Assembly: GCA_015067995.1 (NCBI GenBank)
Contig: SVLJ01000006.1
Coordinates: forward strand, 1-64,000
Length of the DNA stretch: 64,000 nt
Source of the DNA: Oscillospiraceae bacterium
Lineage (GTDB): Bacteria > Bacillota > Clostridia > Oscillospirales > Oscillospiraceae
Direction of reading: 5' to 3'
In this document: positions 1 to 9,038 of the stretch, piece by piece
How positions within the stretch are numbered: position 1 is the first letter of the stretch
Layout of the letters: each line of letters starts with the position of its first letter
Notes under the pieces: model-generated
Seen by the model: the letters and a program-made list of their open reading frames with translations, nothing else
Told to the model about the DNA's origin: nothing
Database searches by the model: none
Position numbers and translations under genes: made by a program

Positions 1-1
1 C

Positions 2-82
2 CGCATGATGCATGAGATCCTGCCGGAGCATTTTGTATACAGCAATACGCCCGAGCTGGAGCGCTATCGCCTGATGCTCTGA
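2..82 (+). CDS. C-terminal end of an unidentified protein (partial)
   Basis: An open frame enters from the left edge and ends with TGA at 80-82, giving 26 residues rich in charged and aromatic amino acids and ending RYRLML. A hairpin plus T-run follows 22 bases later, which supports a real gene end. Too little is present to assign a family, and no function is claimed. Confidence 0.5.
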   Translation, partial: RMMHEILPEHFVYSNTPELERYRLML

Positions 83-103
83 TAACTTAGCTCTTTTCAT
101 AAC

Positions 104-167
104 GACCGCCGCATGGGTGCGTGGCATTGGGAGTGCCCATGCATCCTGCGGCGGTCCTCCTTTTTTT
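104..167 (+). terminator. Rho-independent terminator of the upstream partial gene
   Basis: A 10-bp perfect stem (104-113 with 147-156, GACCGCCGCA/TGCGGCGGTC) is followed by CTCC and seven T. It separates the partial gene from the sugar kinase. Confidence 0.75.
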
Positions 168-184
168 GCAAACGGAGGCAAACA

Positions 185-1663
185 ATGAAGTACTTATTGG
201 GAATTGATGTAGGCACTACCGGAACCAAGTCCCTGTTATTTTCGGAGGACGGTGCGCTGCTGGGCAGTGCTTACCGCGCCTATCCCACTGCCATGCCCGG
301 TCTGGAGCTGCGGGAGCAGGACCCGGAGGACTGGTGGCGTGCGGTGGTGGACACCGTCCGGGAAATTTGTGTGGAGCCGGAGGTCTGCCGCAACGTGGTG
401 GGTATCTCCCTGTCTTTACAGGGCGGCACCATGGCAGCTGTAGATGAGAATTTTGCGCCTGTGCGCCCCGCCATGGTCTGGAGCGACAAGCGCTGCGCCG
501 CCCAGAAGGAAGCCTATCTCCGAGAGGTGGGCGATGCCGACACCATGTACCGCAAGACAGGCTGGAAGCTGGGCAGTGGTCTCAACGCCAACCAGATCCG
601 CTGGATGCGGGACAATGAACCGGAAAATTTCGCACGGACGAAGCTGTTTCTTTCCGTGCCGGACTATATATCCTTGAAAATGACGGGTGTTGCCGCCTGT
701 GACATGTCCGACGCGGGCATCAATCAGCTGGCCAACATCCGGGAATTTGCTTACGACCCTCAGCTGCTGGCCTTTGCCGGTATCACCGAGGAACGGCTGC
801 CCAAGCTGGTGCGCTCCGGAGAGGTCATCGGCCATCTGACGGAGCAGGCTGCCGCGGAGCTGGGCCTCACCACCGACTGCGTGCTGGTGGCCGGTGCTCA
901 TGACCAGTATGCCGTGGCACTGGGTGCGGGAGCCTGCAATGCGGGAGATATCCTCATCGGCAGCGGTACGGCGTGGGTGGTCACTGCCATCGGCGACGCA
1001 CCGGATTTCGATTCCGGCTTTGCCCAGTCCGTGGCAGCGTCTCCCGGCAAGTGGGGTACTCTCCGCTCACTGGGAACAGGCGGCGTGTGTCTGGAATGGT
1101 GGCGGAAAAACCTCGCCGTCGGCCCTGATCATGAACCTGTTTCTTACACGGTCATCAACGAAGAGGTTGCCAGGCGCCGTGCAGCGGAGGACGGATTGTT
1201 CTTCTATCCCTTCTCCGGCTGCGCCACGCAGGAGAAGAGTTTCCGAAAAGCCACCTTCGTTGGTCTCGATCTGTCCCATGATCGTTTTGACATGGCAAGA
1301 GCCATCATGGAGGGCGTTGCCTTCCAGATCGTCTGGATGATGGAAGCCTTCAAAACCAAGCCTTCCAAAGAGGGCCTGAAGCTGGCGGGAGGTGCGGCCA
1401 AGAGCGAATTGTGGTGTCAGATTCTGGCAGATATTGCCAATTTGCCGGTGCGCATTCCGGAGGTTGCCGACCTCGCCTGTGTCGGCGCGGCTGTCCTTGC
1501 CGGTACTGGCTGCGGCATTTACCACACAGTCGAAGAGGGCTATCGCTGTCTCGCTGTGAAAGAGCGCCTGATAACGCCTGATCCCAGGCGCGCGGAGCAA
1601 TACGCCGAATTGAGAAAAGAATATCAGCGGTACGCCGCCGCCCTCGGCACGGCCTACCAATGA
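185..1663 (+). CDS. FGGY-family carbohydrate kinase (xylulokinase-like)
   Basis: This 492-aa protein transfers phosphate from ATP to a sugar or polyol in the cytoplasm. The N-terminal phosphate-binding motif DVGTTGTK (residues 8-15) and the C-terminal adenosine motif LAGGAAKSELW with a following GAA are those of the FGGY/actin-fold kinases. Length fits xylulokinase and its relatives (about 490-500 aa). The ATG at 185 was chosen because GGAGG lies just upstream; an in-frame ATG at 113 would run through the preceding terminator hairpin. The two flanking MFS carriers and the AraC regulator suggest a small sugar or acid-utilisation locus. The substrate cannot be read from sequence; xylulose, ribulose, gluconate or a related polyol are possible. 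Confidence 0.85.
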   Translation: MKYLLGIDVGTTGTKSLLFSEDGALLGSAYRAYPTAMPGLELREQDPEDWWRAVVDTVREICVEPEVCRNVVGISLSLQGGTMAAVDENFAPVRPAMVWSDKRCAAQKEAYLREVGDADTMYRKTGWKLGSGLNANQIRWMRDNEPENFARTKLFLSVPDYISLKMTGVAACDMSDAGINQLANIREFAYDPQLLAFAGITEERLPKLVRSGEVIGHLTEQAAAELGLTTDCVLVAGAHDQYAVALGAGACNAGDILIGSGTAWVVTAIGDAPDFDSGFAQSVAASPGKWGTLRSLGTGGVCLEWWRKNLAVGPDHEPVSYTVINEEVARRRAAEDGLFFYPFSGCATQEKSFRKATFVGLDLSHDRFDMARAIMEGVAFQIVWMMEAFKTKPSKEGLKLAGGAAKSELWCQILADIANLPVRIPEVADLACVGAAVLAGTGCGIYHTVEEGYRCLAVKERLITPDPRRAEQYAELRKEYQRYAAALGTAYQ

Positions 1664-1675
1664 AAAGGAATAGAA

Positions 1676-1720
1676 TAACCGAGAAGCCCGGGAACTTTGC
1701 GTTCCCGGGCTTCTCGGTTA
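1676..1720. terminator. Bidirectional terminator between convergent genes
   Basis: A perfect 20-bp inverted repeat (1676-1695 with 1701-1720) has a 5-nt loop and lies between the convergent kinase and MFS genes. The minus-strand side is followed by a T-rich tract, so it best serves the MFS gene. Confidence 0.75.
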
Positions 1721-1740
1721 TAAGCGGTATGGACGATTTG

Positions 1741-3009
1741 TTACGAAGGCTTCTCTGTGGGTGCAGCCGCAAGCATGGCCTTGCCCCTTTCTTTCTGGGC
1801 CGCGGTGATGATCAGCTGGAATACGGCGCAGGTGGGCAGCATCAACAGGCCCAGAACCAAAAAGATCGGTGAGTAGGTGCCGAAAATATCATAGCTCAGA
1901 TTGACGAGCGGGGTGCCGAGAGAATAACCGGCATAATTCATTGCCGCAAAGATGCCCAGAATCTTGTTATAGGAGGCGGTGCCGAACAGCTCGTTGACGA
2001 TGAGAGGGATTACCAGCGTTTCCAGAGGGATCGCCAAAGCGTACAGAAGGGCAAACACAACGGCACTGGCTTTGCCGAAGGCGGAAGTGTTGAGAAACGC
2101 CATCATCACATAGGCCACCGTCACAGAACCCTGGCAGAGGATCGTGACCGTCCGTAGACCAAACCGGTCATACAGTGCGCCTACGAGAATTTTGGAGGCG
2201 GTCATTGCCAGTGAAGCGATGCTGGCGACGGTGGCAACGTACCCCGGATCCAGACCGATATCCTTCAGATGGGCGGGATAGGCGCCGGAAACACCCTGCA
2301 GGATAAAGCCGGTCAAAAATACGATCACAGCAGCAAGGTAGAAGTAAGGACGCTTTTTGGCGGTCTCATAATCGATGCCGCTCCAGCTGGCTCCCCGTGC
2401 CTTCTTCTGGGCCGGGCCGTTTTCTGTGGGGCCATCTTTCAGGAGACAGAGCGTGATGATGCCGGTCACCACCAGAATGGCGGTGACCACCAGATACGCC
2501 TTGCGGTATCCGAAGGGATTTCCCGGCTCGTTGATCAGAGGAGAGACTATCTGTGCGGCCAGGGCGCCGCCGATGCCGTTGGCGGCAAACACGATTCCGG
2601 TGTATTTTCCGATGTCCTTGGTGAACCACTGCCGGATGATGCTGCTGGCCATGGTGGTCGTGGTAAAGGACAGGCCGATGCCCAGCAGCACGCCGCCAAT
2701 ATAAAACACCAGAATATTCGTTGCAAAGATGTAGATCAGCATGGAGCCGATCAATGCCGCAAAGCCGAAGGCGGCCATTTTCCGGATGCCGAACCGGGAG
2801 ATCAGCGTGCCAAAGAACAGATTGATAATGGCGGTGGTGATAAAGCGGCAGCTGTCATTGATGGAGAACAGGCTGCGGGGGATGCCCAGCGCACCCGTGA
2901 TGGCGGAAAGGTACAGGCCCTTGTTGCTGCTGCAAAAGCCCAGACAGACAAAGACCATTAGGAAACACGCAGCCAGAATAACCCACTTGTATTCCAATTT
3001 TTTATTCAT
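1741..3009 (-). CDS. MFS transporter (OFA/oxalate-formate antiporter-like)
   Basis: A 422-aa hydrophobic protein with about 12 membrane segments and the usual central cytoplasmic loop (near TENGPAQKKARG). The N-terminal half carries the SSNKGLYLSAI region and a later cytoplasmic loop reads SRFGIRK. The overall pattern resembles the OFA branch of the major facilitator superfamily, which moves small organic acids. The ATG at 3009 was chosen; AAAGG lies about 12 nt upstream, and an in-frame TTG at 3033 is the alternative start. It lies 125 nt downstream of, and on the same strand as, the AraC regulator, so the two may be co-transcribed. The substrate is not known; a carboxylate is an inference. 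Confidence 0.8.
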   Translation of the reverse strand: MNKKLEYKWVILAACFLMVFVCLGFCSSNKGLYLSAITGALGIPRSLFSINDSCRFITTAIINLFFGTLISRFGIRKMAAFGFAALIGSMLIYIFATNILVFYIGGVLLGIGLSFTTTTMASSIIRQWFTKDIGKYTGIVFAANGIGGALAAQIVSPLINEPGNPFGYRKAYLVVTAILVVTGIITLCLLKDGPTENGPAQKKARGASWSGIDYETAKKRPYFYLAAVIVFLTGFILQGVSGAYPAHLKDIGLDPGYVATVASIASLAMTASKILVGALYDRFGLRTVTILCQGSVTVAYVMMAFLNTSAFGKASAVVFALLYALAIPLETLVIPLIVNELFGTASYNKILGIFAAMNYAGYSLGTPLVNLSYDIFGTYSPIFLVLGLLMLPTCAVFQLIITAAQKERGKAMLAAAPTEKPS

Positions 3010-3134
3010 TGGTGTACACGACCTTTCTTCCAAGTAGTGGGGACAATCCTATTTATACCACGGATGCCGACGATAAACAATACATATTCGTCCACGTTCA
3101 TTTGCGGAAAGCGAGGCCTTTTTGCGTGTGAATG

Positions 3135-4079
3135 CTATAGAATACCCGCCATGATCGTTCCCAGTTGCCGCATGCTGGCAAACAGATCATCCATGGGCAT
3201 CGGACGGGAAACGAACAGCGGCGTATCCTTGTTGATTCTGGTCCTCTCTTCGGCATCAAGGGACAGGCAGGCTTTTCGGAAGGCGCCCGGAGAGAGCCCG
3301 ACGAGGGACTTAAACAGCGTGTTGAAATGACTGGCGCTGTCAAAGCTGAGTAACTCTCGGACCTCCGTCAGGCTGGTGCCCCAATAGAAGAAGTGTGTCA
3401 TGGCTTGCCTGATTTTTTGAAAATGGACATATGCCAGTATAGACATGCCGGTATCCTGAGAGAAAGCGGAACAGAGATAATGCTTATTGTAGCCCAGCGC
3501 TCGCCCCATCTCGTCCAGTGAGAAACGTTTATGCCGGTTTGCCTCCACATAGCAGAGCGTTTTCTTTGTGGCCGGACTGTAGCCGTCCGTAAGAACGCAG
3601 GCAGAAACCGTATGGTCATAATCCAATTCGTTGATAAAAAACTGTGCACAAATTGCACGAATAAAACTTTCCACAAGCGATTGATTCTCCTGCGTTGGAA
3701 CGTTCCAGAACCTGAATATATAATCCAGCATGGATTTCAGCGTAGAGTCCACGGTCAGGGGCGGATAGACCGCCATCATCCGCATATGCAGTTCGGGGTC
3801 GTGAATCATCAATCCAAACTGGCGGGTGTTGTAGGCGTTCTTTTTGACGGGCTGCAAAGAAACCGGGAAATTTTGCGGAATACAGAAGAGATCACCTTCT
3901 TTCGCCGGATATGGAACGCCGTCAAAGTCATAGATGGCGGAGCCGGACAGCACATAAATCAGCCCGAACGTTTTTCTTTCATGTGTGTAGATCCGGCTGC
4001 CGGAATGACGGTGCATCTCGTATACACTGAGTAGTTCCAGCGATTTCGTAAATTCTAAGTGTCCGTTCTTTTTTTCCAT
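3135..4079 (-). CDS. AraC-family transcriptional regulator
   Basis: A 314-aa one-component regulator. The N-terminal ~140 residues look like the cupin-type effector-binding domain (YPAKEGDLFCIPQ is typical of its beta-barrel). The C-terminal part, about residues 170-280, holds two helix-turn-helix motifs, one around LDEMGRALGYNKHYLCSAF and one around SFDSASHFNTLFKSLVGLSP, as in AraC/XylS proteins. It is divergent from the MFS gene at 4278 and upstream of the MFS gene on its own strand, so it probably controls one or both in response to a carbon source. The ATG at 4079 is the first methionine of the frame that begins the conserved fold. The effector is unknown. Confidence 0.88.
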   Translation of the reverse strand: MEKKNGHLEFTKSLELLSVYEMHRHSGSRIYTHERKTFGLIYVLSGSAIYDFDGVPYPAKEGDLFCIPQNFPVSLQPVKKNAYNTRQFGLMIHDPELHMRMMAVYPPLTVDSTLKSMLDYIFRFWNVPTQENQSLVESFIRAICAQFFINELDYDHTVSACVLTDGYSPATKKTLCYVEANRHKRFSLDEMGRALGYNKHYLCSAFSQDTGMSILAYVHFQKIRQAMTHFFYWGTSLTEVRELLSFDSASHFNTLFKSLVGLSPGAFRKACLSLDAEERTRINKDTPLFVSRPMPMDDLFASMRQLGTIMAGIL

Positions 4080-4277
4080 AGGCTGTATCCTCGCAGAAGC
4101 TGAATGGATGGTCTCGATATTCAGGGGATTGATTGCAGGAAAGCGTTGATATCCGGGAAAATAGCCTGTTGTTTGCAGAAAAAAACATGAATATTCTATC
4201 TATACTTTACGACGAGATTTGGATAAAATCAATGCCGATATCCACCGGCAGACAGCCGCCGCAAAGGAGATGTTCGG

Positions 4278-5441
4278 ATGAAACGAACGATATATACCCA
4301 TGATGTGCTTCTGATTATGTTCGCAGCCTTCTTTTATATGTGCTGCAGCATGAGTACTGCACCCATCGTTGCCGGGTACGCGGAGACCATTGGCGCTTCC
4401 GGCGTCTGGATGGGAATTATCAGTGCCCTGCTTACCGGCGTTGCCGTTGTATGCCGCCCCATTACCGGAAATCTATCCGACAGGACGAAGAAGATTCGTA
4501 TGGTTGTTGCCGGGTGTCTGATGATGCTGACGGCTTGTCTGGGTTATGTTTTTGTGCCGAAGCTTTGGTTCCTGGTGATCATGCGCTGCCTGCATGGTGC
4601 GGGCTATGCCTGCTGTTCCATCGGAATGTCCACCTGGCTGACCATGCTGCTGCCGCAAGACAAAATGGGCTCAGGTGTGGGCGTCTACGGAACGATCAAC
4701 GCACTGGCCATGGCAGTTGCTCCGACGATCGGTATCCGGTCGAAGGAACTGTTGGGTTATCGCGGCAGCTTTCTGATTGCAGGTGCTTCTGCCCTGATTA
4801 CAATTCTGCTGGTGCTGATGATCAGAGATCGCGGCCTGCCGGTGTGTACAGGCGCCAACCGACAGCGCGCAACCCGACGGCTGGTCTATCCCGCGGCCCT
4901 TCCCATTGCGGTGGCGCTGGGTCTGATTTCGATCCCTTACACCGCCAACAAATCGTTTTTTGTATCTTACGTAGATGCTACCGGACTGCCTGTCCAACCG
5001 GACGTGTTCTTTGCCATCTATGCAGCAGCGTTGGTAGTGCTCCGTATCTCGCTGAGAGGGTTGTTCGACAAGGTGCCTTATCCCACCTTCCTGCTGTTGT
5101 GCAGCTTCTCTATGCTCGGGGGGCTGACATCTCTGCACTTCATGCGCGGATCGTTCCTGATGCTGATCGCCGCTATCTTCATGGCGGGCAGTTACGGTGT
5201 TATGTACTCGGTGTCTCAATCGGCGACAGCTGCCACGGCACCCGCGGATCAACGCGGCATCGCCATGGGTACCTATTATCTGGGGCTGGATTTTGGCTCT
5301 GCCCTTGGTCCGATCGTCGGCGGCTTCCTGTATGGAAATGTCAGCCTGCAGCTGTTCTATCCGCTGCTGTCTGTGTTTGCAATCGGATGCATAGGCATGT
5401 ATTTTATCTGCCGAAAAATCTATCGCAGACCTGCTCGGTAG
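4278..5441 (+). CDS. MFS transporter
   Basis: A 387-aa polytopic protein with 11-12 predicted membrane segments and the MFS loop 2-3 signature region NLSDRTKKIRM (about residue 75). The start ATG has AAAGGAG seven bases upstream. It is divergently transcribed from the AraC regulator across a 198-nt intergenic region with no convincing unassisted sigma-A promoter, which is compatible with activator control. The family covers drugs, sugars and organic acids; nothing in the sequence fixes the substrate. Confidence 0.82.
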   Translation: MKRTIYTHDVLLIMFAAFFYMCCSMSTAPIVAGYAETIGASGVWMGIISALLTGVAVVCRPITGNLSDRTKKIRMVVAGCLMMLTACLGYVFVPKLWFLVIMRCLHGAGYACCSIGMSTWLTMLLPQDKMGSGVGVYGTINALAMAVAPTIGIRSKELLGYRGSFLIAGASALITILLVLMIRDRGLPVCTGANRQRATRRLVYPAALPIAVALGLISIPYTANKSFFVSYVDATGLPVQPDVFFAIYAAALVVLRISLRGLFDKVPYPTFLLLCSFSMLGGLTSLHFMRGSFLMLIAAIFMAGSYGVMYSVSQSATAATAPADQRGIAMGTYYLGLDFGSALGPIVGGFLYGNVSLQLFYPLLSVFAIGCIGMYFICRKIYRRPAR

Positions 5442-5498
5442 ACAAAACGTATTTGCTGCAGACGGATTCCATCACAATAGAAATTGGCCGGAAACAGC

Positions 5499-5544
5499 AA
5501 AAGAACAAGCACGATGGTTCTGAGACAAACCATCGTGCTTGTTC
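5499..5544 (-). terminator. Terminator of tRNA-Gly
   Basis: A 17-bp stem (5503-5519 with 5528-5544) lies immediately after the tRNA on the minus strand and is followed there by TTTT. Confidence 0.8.
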
Positions 5545-5547
5545 ATG

Positions 5548-5621
5548 TGGAGCGGATAACGGGAGTCGAACCCGCCTATGCAGCTTGGGAAGCTGCCGTT
5601 CTACCGATGAACTATATCCGC
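5548..5621 (-). tRNA. tRNA-Gly (anticodon CCC), CCA encoded
   Basis: On the minus strand the acceptor stem GCGGATA pairs with TATCCGC. The anticodon stem GCAGC/GCTGC encloses the loop TTCCCAA, giving anticodon CCC (reads GGG). The T arm is GCGGGTTCGACTCCCGT. The body is 71 nt, and the 3' CCA is encoded in the genome (5548-5550). It has its own promoter at 5638-5666 and its own terminator, so it is a monocistronic tRNA gene. Confidence 0.95.
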
Positions 5622-5637
5622 ATTCGGTGTGAAACGT

Positions 5638-5666
5638 ATTATAGCAGATACTTTCCCTGTTTGCAA
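5638..5666 (-). promoter_or_regulatory. Sigma-A promoter of tRNA-Gly
   Basis: On the minus strand TTGCAA, a 17-bp spacer and TATAAT, with TGC just before the -10 box (extended -10). It lies about 17 nt upstream of the tRNA 5' end. Confidence 0.8.
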
Positions 5667-5748
5667 CTCGAAAAATGACGTTGGCAGGAATGAAAAACAC
5701 CTGTGCCATCATACAGTGCTGTGAGATTATCACCGGAGGGGACGGACT

Positions 5749-6879
5749 ATGAGAAGATGGATGGCACTGATCTGTATGACGGCACTGCTGCTGACCATGC
5801 CCGCAAGAGCGGTGGAGGTGGCGGCACAGGCGGCGCTGCTGATGGAAAAGGAAACGGGGGAGATTTTGTATGCGAAGAATGAGCATGAAAAACTGGAGCC
5901 GGCCAGCGTTACAAAAGTGATGACGCTGCTGCTGGTAATGGAGGCCATTGACAATGGACAGCTGGGGTATGATGACATCATCACCGGCTCTGCTCATGCC
6001 TGCTCCATGGGCGGCAGCCAAATCTGGCTGAAGGAGGGCGAGCAGATGACGGTCCACGACATGCTCAAGGCAGTGTTCGTGGTGTCCGCCAACGACTGCG
6101 CTGTGGCGCTGGGCGAGGCAGTGGCGGGCAGCGAGACGGCGTTTGTGGACAGAATGAACCAGCGCGCCAGGGAACTGGGAATGAACGACACCACCTTCCG
6201 CAATGCCACCGGCTTGCCGGCAGAGGGACACGTTACTTCTGCCCATGATATTGCTGTTATGTCCCGTGAACTGATCCGTAATCATCCCAAGGTGCGGGAA
6301 TATACCACCATTTGGATGGACACTTTGCGCAACGGTGCATCGGAGCTGGTGAATACCAACAAGCTCATCCGCAATTACAATGGCGCCACCGGGCTGAAGA
6401 CCGGGTCTACCTCTACGGCTATGTACTGTGTGTCTGCCACGGCGGAACGTGACGGTATGGAGCTGATTTCTGTCATTCTGAAGTCACCCACGGGCAGCCA
6501 GCGCGTGGAGGATGCCCGCGTGCTGCTGGATCACGGCTTCGCCAACTATTCCTTGCTGAAGGCTACCGTGGATGAGGTGCTGCCGCCCATTCCGGTGACA
6601 CTGGGCACGCAGGCCACCGTTCAGCCGGTGCTGGAGGAGCGGTCGCTGCTGTTGGAAAAAGCCAAAGCGGCCACTCTGACCAAAACACTGGAATTGGCGG
6701 AGGGCATTGATGCGCCTGTGGCGGCGGGAGATGTGCTGGGAAAACTGCGGATTCTGGCCGGAGAGGAGCTGATCGATGAGGTTCCCATTCTGGCCGGAGA
6801 GGAGATCCCGAGGCTCACTTGGGGACAGATGGCGCTGCGGCTGATCCGTTCGGCATTGTTTGCCGGTGATGAGGCTTAA
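5749..6879 (+). CDS. Serine-type D-alanyl-D-alanine carboxypeptidase (DacF/PBP5-like)
   Basis: This 376-aa exported enzyme trims the terminal D-Ala from peptidoglycan stem peptides. A signal peptide spans residues 1 to about 21. The three penicillin-binding motifs are present and correctly spaced: SVTK at 53-56, SAN at 113-115 and KTG at 217-219. The C-terminal ~110 residues form the beta-rich stalk domain, ending in a hydrophobic amphipathic stretch (MALRLIRSALF) likely to anchor it to the membrane. GGAGG precedes the ATG. It is monocistronic by position. In sporulating Firmicutes relatives act on vegetative wall (DacA) or spore cortex (DacF, DacB); the sequence does not settle which role applies here. 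Confidence 0.9.
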   Translation: MRRWMALICMTALLLTMPARAVEVAAQAALLMEKETGEILYAKNEHEKLEPASVTKVMTLLLVMEAIDNGQLGYDDIITGSAHACSMGGSQIWLKEGEQMTVHDMLKAVFVVSANDCAVALGEAVAGSETAFVDRMNQRARELGMNDTTFRNATGLPAEGHVTSAHDIAVMSRELIRNHPKVREYTTIWMDTLRNGASELVNTNKLIRNYNGATGLKTGSTSTAMYCVSATAERDGMELISVILKSPTGSQRVEDARVLLDHGFANYSLLKATVDEVLPPIPVTLGTQATVQPVLEERSLLLEKAKAATLTKTLELAEGIDAPVAAGDVLGKLRILAGEELIDEVPILAGEEIPRLTWGQMALRLIRSALFAGDEA

Positions 6880-6894
6880 GTGCCGGGAATCCTC

Positions 6895-6923
6895 TTGTCA
6901 GCCTGAAAAAATGATGCTATGAT
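6895..6923 (+). promoter_or_regulatory. Sigma-A promoter of pgi
   Basis: TTGTCA (6895-6900), a 17-bp spacer and TATGAT (6918-6923), with TGC directly upstream of the -10 box. Confidence 0.75.
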
Positions 6924-6987
6924 ACATTATAGAATCTTATGCCCGGTTGCTGTCAGCGGCGGACATTGAAAGAAAGGAAATGAAAAT

Positions 6988-8325
6988 ATGCTGAATGTAA
7001 AACTGTTCCAGATGGACACTTTTACCTCCGCAAATTACGAAGAGACTCTGCGCCCCCGCATGGAAAGCGCGCAGGAGAAGCTTCTGAAGGGTACTGGCGC
7101 CGGCAGCGATTTCATCGGCTGGGTCAACCTGCCTCAGGATTATGACAAGGAAGAGTTTGCCCGCATCAAGGCGGCGGCTGCCAAGATCCAGAGCAATTCC
7201 AAGGCATTGGTGGTCATCGGCATCGGCGGCTCCTATCTGGGCGCCCGCGGCGTTATCGACTGCCTGTGCTCTCCCAATTATAATCTGAAGAAGAAGTCTA
7301 CCCCCAACGTCTACTTTGTGGGCAACGGACTGTCCTCCGACGCTATGGCTGAGGTGGTGGAGCTGCTGGGTGACGATGACTTCTCCGTTAACGTGATCTC
7401 CAAGTCCGGCACCACTACGGAGCCTGCAGTGGCTTTCCGCTTCTTCCGCAAAATGCTGGAGGATAAGTACGGCAAGGAAGGCGCCAAGGAACGCATTTTC
7501 GCCACTACAGACAAGGCCCGCGGTGCGCTGAAGTCTCTGGCAGACGCTGAGGGCTGGGAGACCTTCGTGGTGCCCGATGATGTGGGCGGCCGTTATTCTG
7601 TGCTGACTGCCGTGGGCCTGCTGCCCATCGCCGTCACCGGCGTGGATATCGATGCCCTGATGGGCGGCGCTGCCTCCATGATGGAGGTCTGCCGCAAGAG
7701 CGGTTACGAGGAGAACCCCGCATGGCGCTATGCCGCAGTGCGTTATGAGCTGTACTGCGCGGGCAAGTCCATCGAGGTGCTGGGCTGCTATGATCCCGCC
7801 TTCCGCTTTATGACGGAGTGGTGGAAGCAGCTCTACGGTGAGAGCGAGGGCAAGGAGGGCAAGGCGCTCTTCCCCGCCAGCGTGGAGTTTACCGCTGATC
7901 TGCACTCCATGGGTCAGTACATTCAGGAGGGGCAGCGCATTCTCTTTGAGACTATGGTGCGTCTGGGCGATTCCCAGAAGCAGATGTACGTGCCTATGGA
8001 TGAACAGGACGGCGACGGTCTGAACTTCCTGGCCGGCAAGTCTATGGACTTTGTCCGTGACCGCGCCATGGAGGGCACCCTGCTGGCCCATACCGAGGGC
8101 GGTGTTCCCAACGTGATCGTGAATCTGGACGGCCGCGATGCGTATTCTCTGGGGCAGATGATCTACTTCTTTGAGTTTGCCTGCGGCCTGTCCGGCTATC
8201 TGCTGGAGGTCAATCCCTTTGACCAGCCCGGCGTGGAGGCTTACAAGAAGAATATGTTCGCACTGCTGGGCAAGCCCGGCTACGAGGCCCGCAAAGCGGA
8301 GCTGGAGGCCAAGCTGGGCGGCTGA
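6988..8325 (+). CDS. pgi: Glucose-6-phosphate isomerase
   Basis: Interconverts glucose-6-phosphate and fructose-6-phosphate in glycolysis and gluconeogenesis. The 445-aa length is that of the short Firmicutes PGI class. Visible family motifs are [14 protein letters not shown] (phosphate loop), [16 protein letters not shown] (SIS fold) and [16 protein letters not shown]. The start ATG follows GAAAGGAAATG at a normal distance, about 65 nt downstream of a good sigma-A promoter. Codons are strongly biased (AAG, CTG, GGC), as in other highly expressed genes of this window such as ppdK and the binding protein at 33660. Confidence 0.96.
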   Translation: MLNVKLFQMDTFTSANYEETLRPRMESAQEKLLKGTGAGSDFIGWVNLPQDYDKEEFARIKAAAAKIQSNSKALVVIGIGGSYLGARGVIDCLCSPNYNLKKKSTPNVYFVGNGLSSDAMAEVVELLGDDDFSVNVISKSGTTTEPAVAFRFFRKMLEDKYGKEGAKERIFATTDKARGALKSLADAEGWETFVVPDDVGGRYSVLTAVGLLPIAVTGVDIDALMGGAASMMEVCRKSGYEENPAWRYAAVRYELYCAGKSIEVLGCYDPAFRFMTEWWKQLYGESEGKEGKALFPASVEFTADLHSMGQYIQEGQRILFETMVRLGDSQKQMYVPMDEQDGDGLNFLAGKSMDFVRDRAMEGTLLAHTEGGVPNVIVNLDGRDAYSLGQMIYFFEFACGLSGYLLEVNPFDQPGVEAYKKNMFALLGKPGYEARKAELEAKLGG

Positions 8326-8363
8326 AACCGCAAAAATGTGCCTGCAGGATTTGTGAATAATGC

Positions 8364-8380
8364 GTGAAATTCTGTTTCAC
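8364..8380. repeat. GTGAAA-N5-TTTCAC inverted repeat upstream of a promoter
   Basis: A perfect 6-bp inverted repeat lies 10 bp upstream of the -35 box at 8390. It could be an operator or a weak terminator-like hairpin for pgi (a T-rich stretch follows). No regulator is identified. Confidence 0.4.
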
Positions 8381-8389
8381 CATTGTTTT

Positions 8390-8418
8390 TTGCAAAAAAC
8401 CATGATACACTGTATACA
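8390..8418 (+). promoter_or_regulatory. Sigma-A promoter of the small P-loop gene
   Basis: TTGCAA (8390-8395), a 17-bp spacer and TATACA (8413-8418). An overlapping alternative is TTGTTT (8383-8388) with TACACT (8406-8411), also spaced by 17. Confidence 0.6.
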
Positions 8419-8463
8419 GGATAATATACCTCGCAACACAACAAACGATAGGAGTGATTTACT

Positions 8464-8874
8464 ATGGTCAGACTGATTATGGGCGTGAAGGGTTCCGGCA
8501 AGACCAAGCAGCTCATTGAAATGATCAATAATACTGCAAAGGACGAGGCCGGCAACGTGGTGTGCATCGAGGCAGACAACAATATGATGTACGACATCCA
8601 CTACCACATTCGCCTGATCGACGCCCAGGAATATAAGCTGAACAACGCCGAGGCTTTCCGCGGCTTCATCTGCGGTCTGTATGCCGGCAACTATGACATC
8701 TCTCATGTGTTCATCGACAACCTGTGCAAGGCTACCGGCACCGAGATCGGTCATGAAACTGAGGCTTTCCTGAACTGGCTGGATGCTTTCGGCGAGAGAA
8801 ATAATATCAAGTTTACCGTCACTGTCTCCGGCGAGCCCGAGTCTGCTACCGACGGTATGAAGAAGTTCATGTAA
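8464..8874 (+). CDS. Small P-loop nucleotide-binding protein of unknown function
   Basis: A 136-aa protein with an N-terminal Walker A motif GVKGSGKT (residues 7-14), a hydrophobic strand NVVCIEAD, and a possible Walker B-like DISHVFIDNL (about residues 77-86). It is much shorter than the secretion and RecA-type ATPases it superficially resembles and shows no transmembrane segment or signal peptide. GGAGTG precedes the ATG. The gene is monocistronic, with its own promoter and terminator. I do not recognise a characterised family. A cytoplasmic NTPase or nucleotide sensor is an inference from the P-loop only. Confidence 0.8.
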   Translation: MVRLIMGVKGSGKTKQLIEMINNTAKDEAGNVVCIEADNNMMYDIHYHIRLIDAQEYKLNNAEAFRGFICGLYAGNYDISHVFIDNLCKATGTEIGHETEAFLNWLDAFGERNNIKFTVTVSGEPESATDGMKKFM

Positions 8875-8892
8875 TTGCAAGTCCATAATGAG

Positions 8893-8920
8893 GCGGCAGG
8901 ATTTCCTGCCGTCTCTTTTT
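8893..8920 (+). terminator. Rho-independent terminator
   Basis: The stem CGGCAGG/CCTGCCG (8894-8911) with a four-base loop is followed by a TCTCTTTTT tract. Confidence 0.8.
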
Positions 8921-9038
8921 GTGCAAAAATGGGGAAAATCTGCCTCGCAACCGATAGTTGACAGACGGTTGGTAGACGCTGGGTGCTGCCATGTGATAAG
9001 CTAAAGACATAAATTTTCTGAGGAGGCGATGTACCGGG

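Noticed and set aside
4340..5632. 430-codon plus-strand open frame overlapping the second MFS gene and the tRNA
   Set aside because: It is out of frame with the MFS gene and Cys/Arg/His-rich, and it runs across the tRNA-Gly and its terminator.
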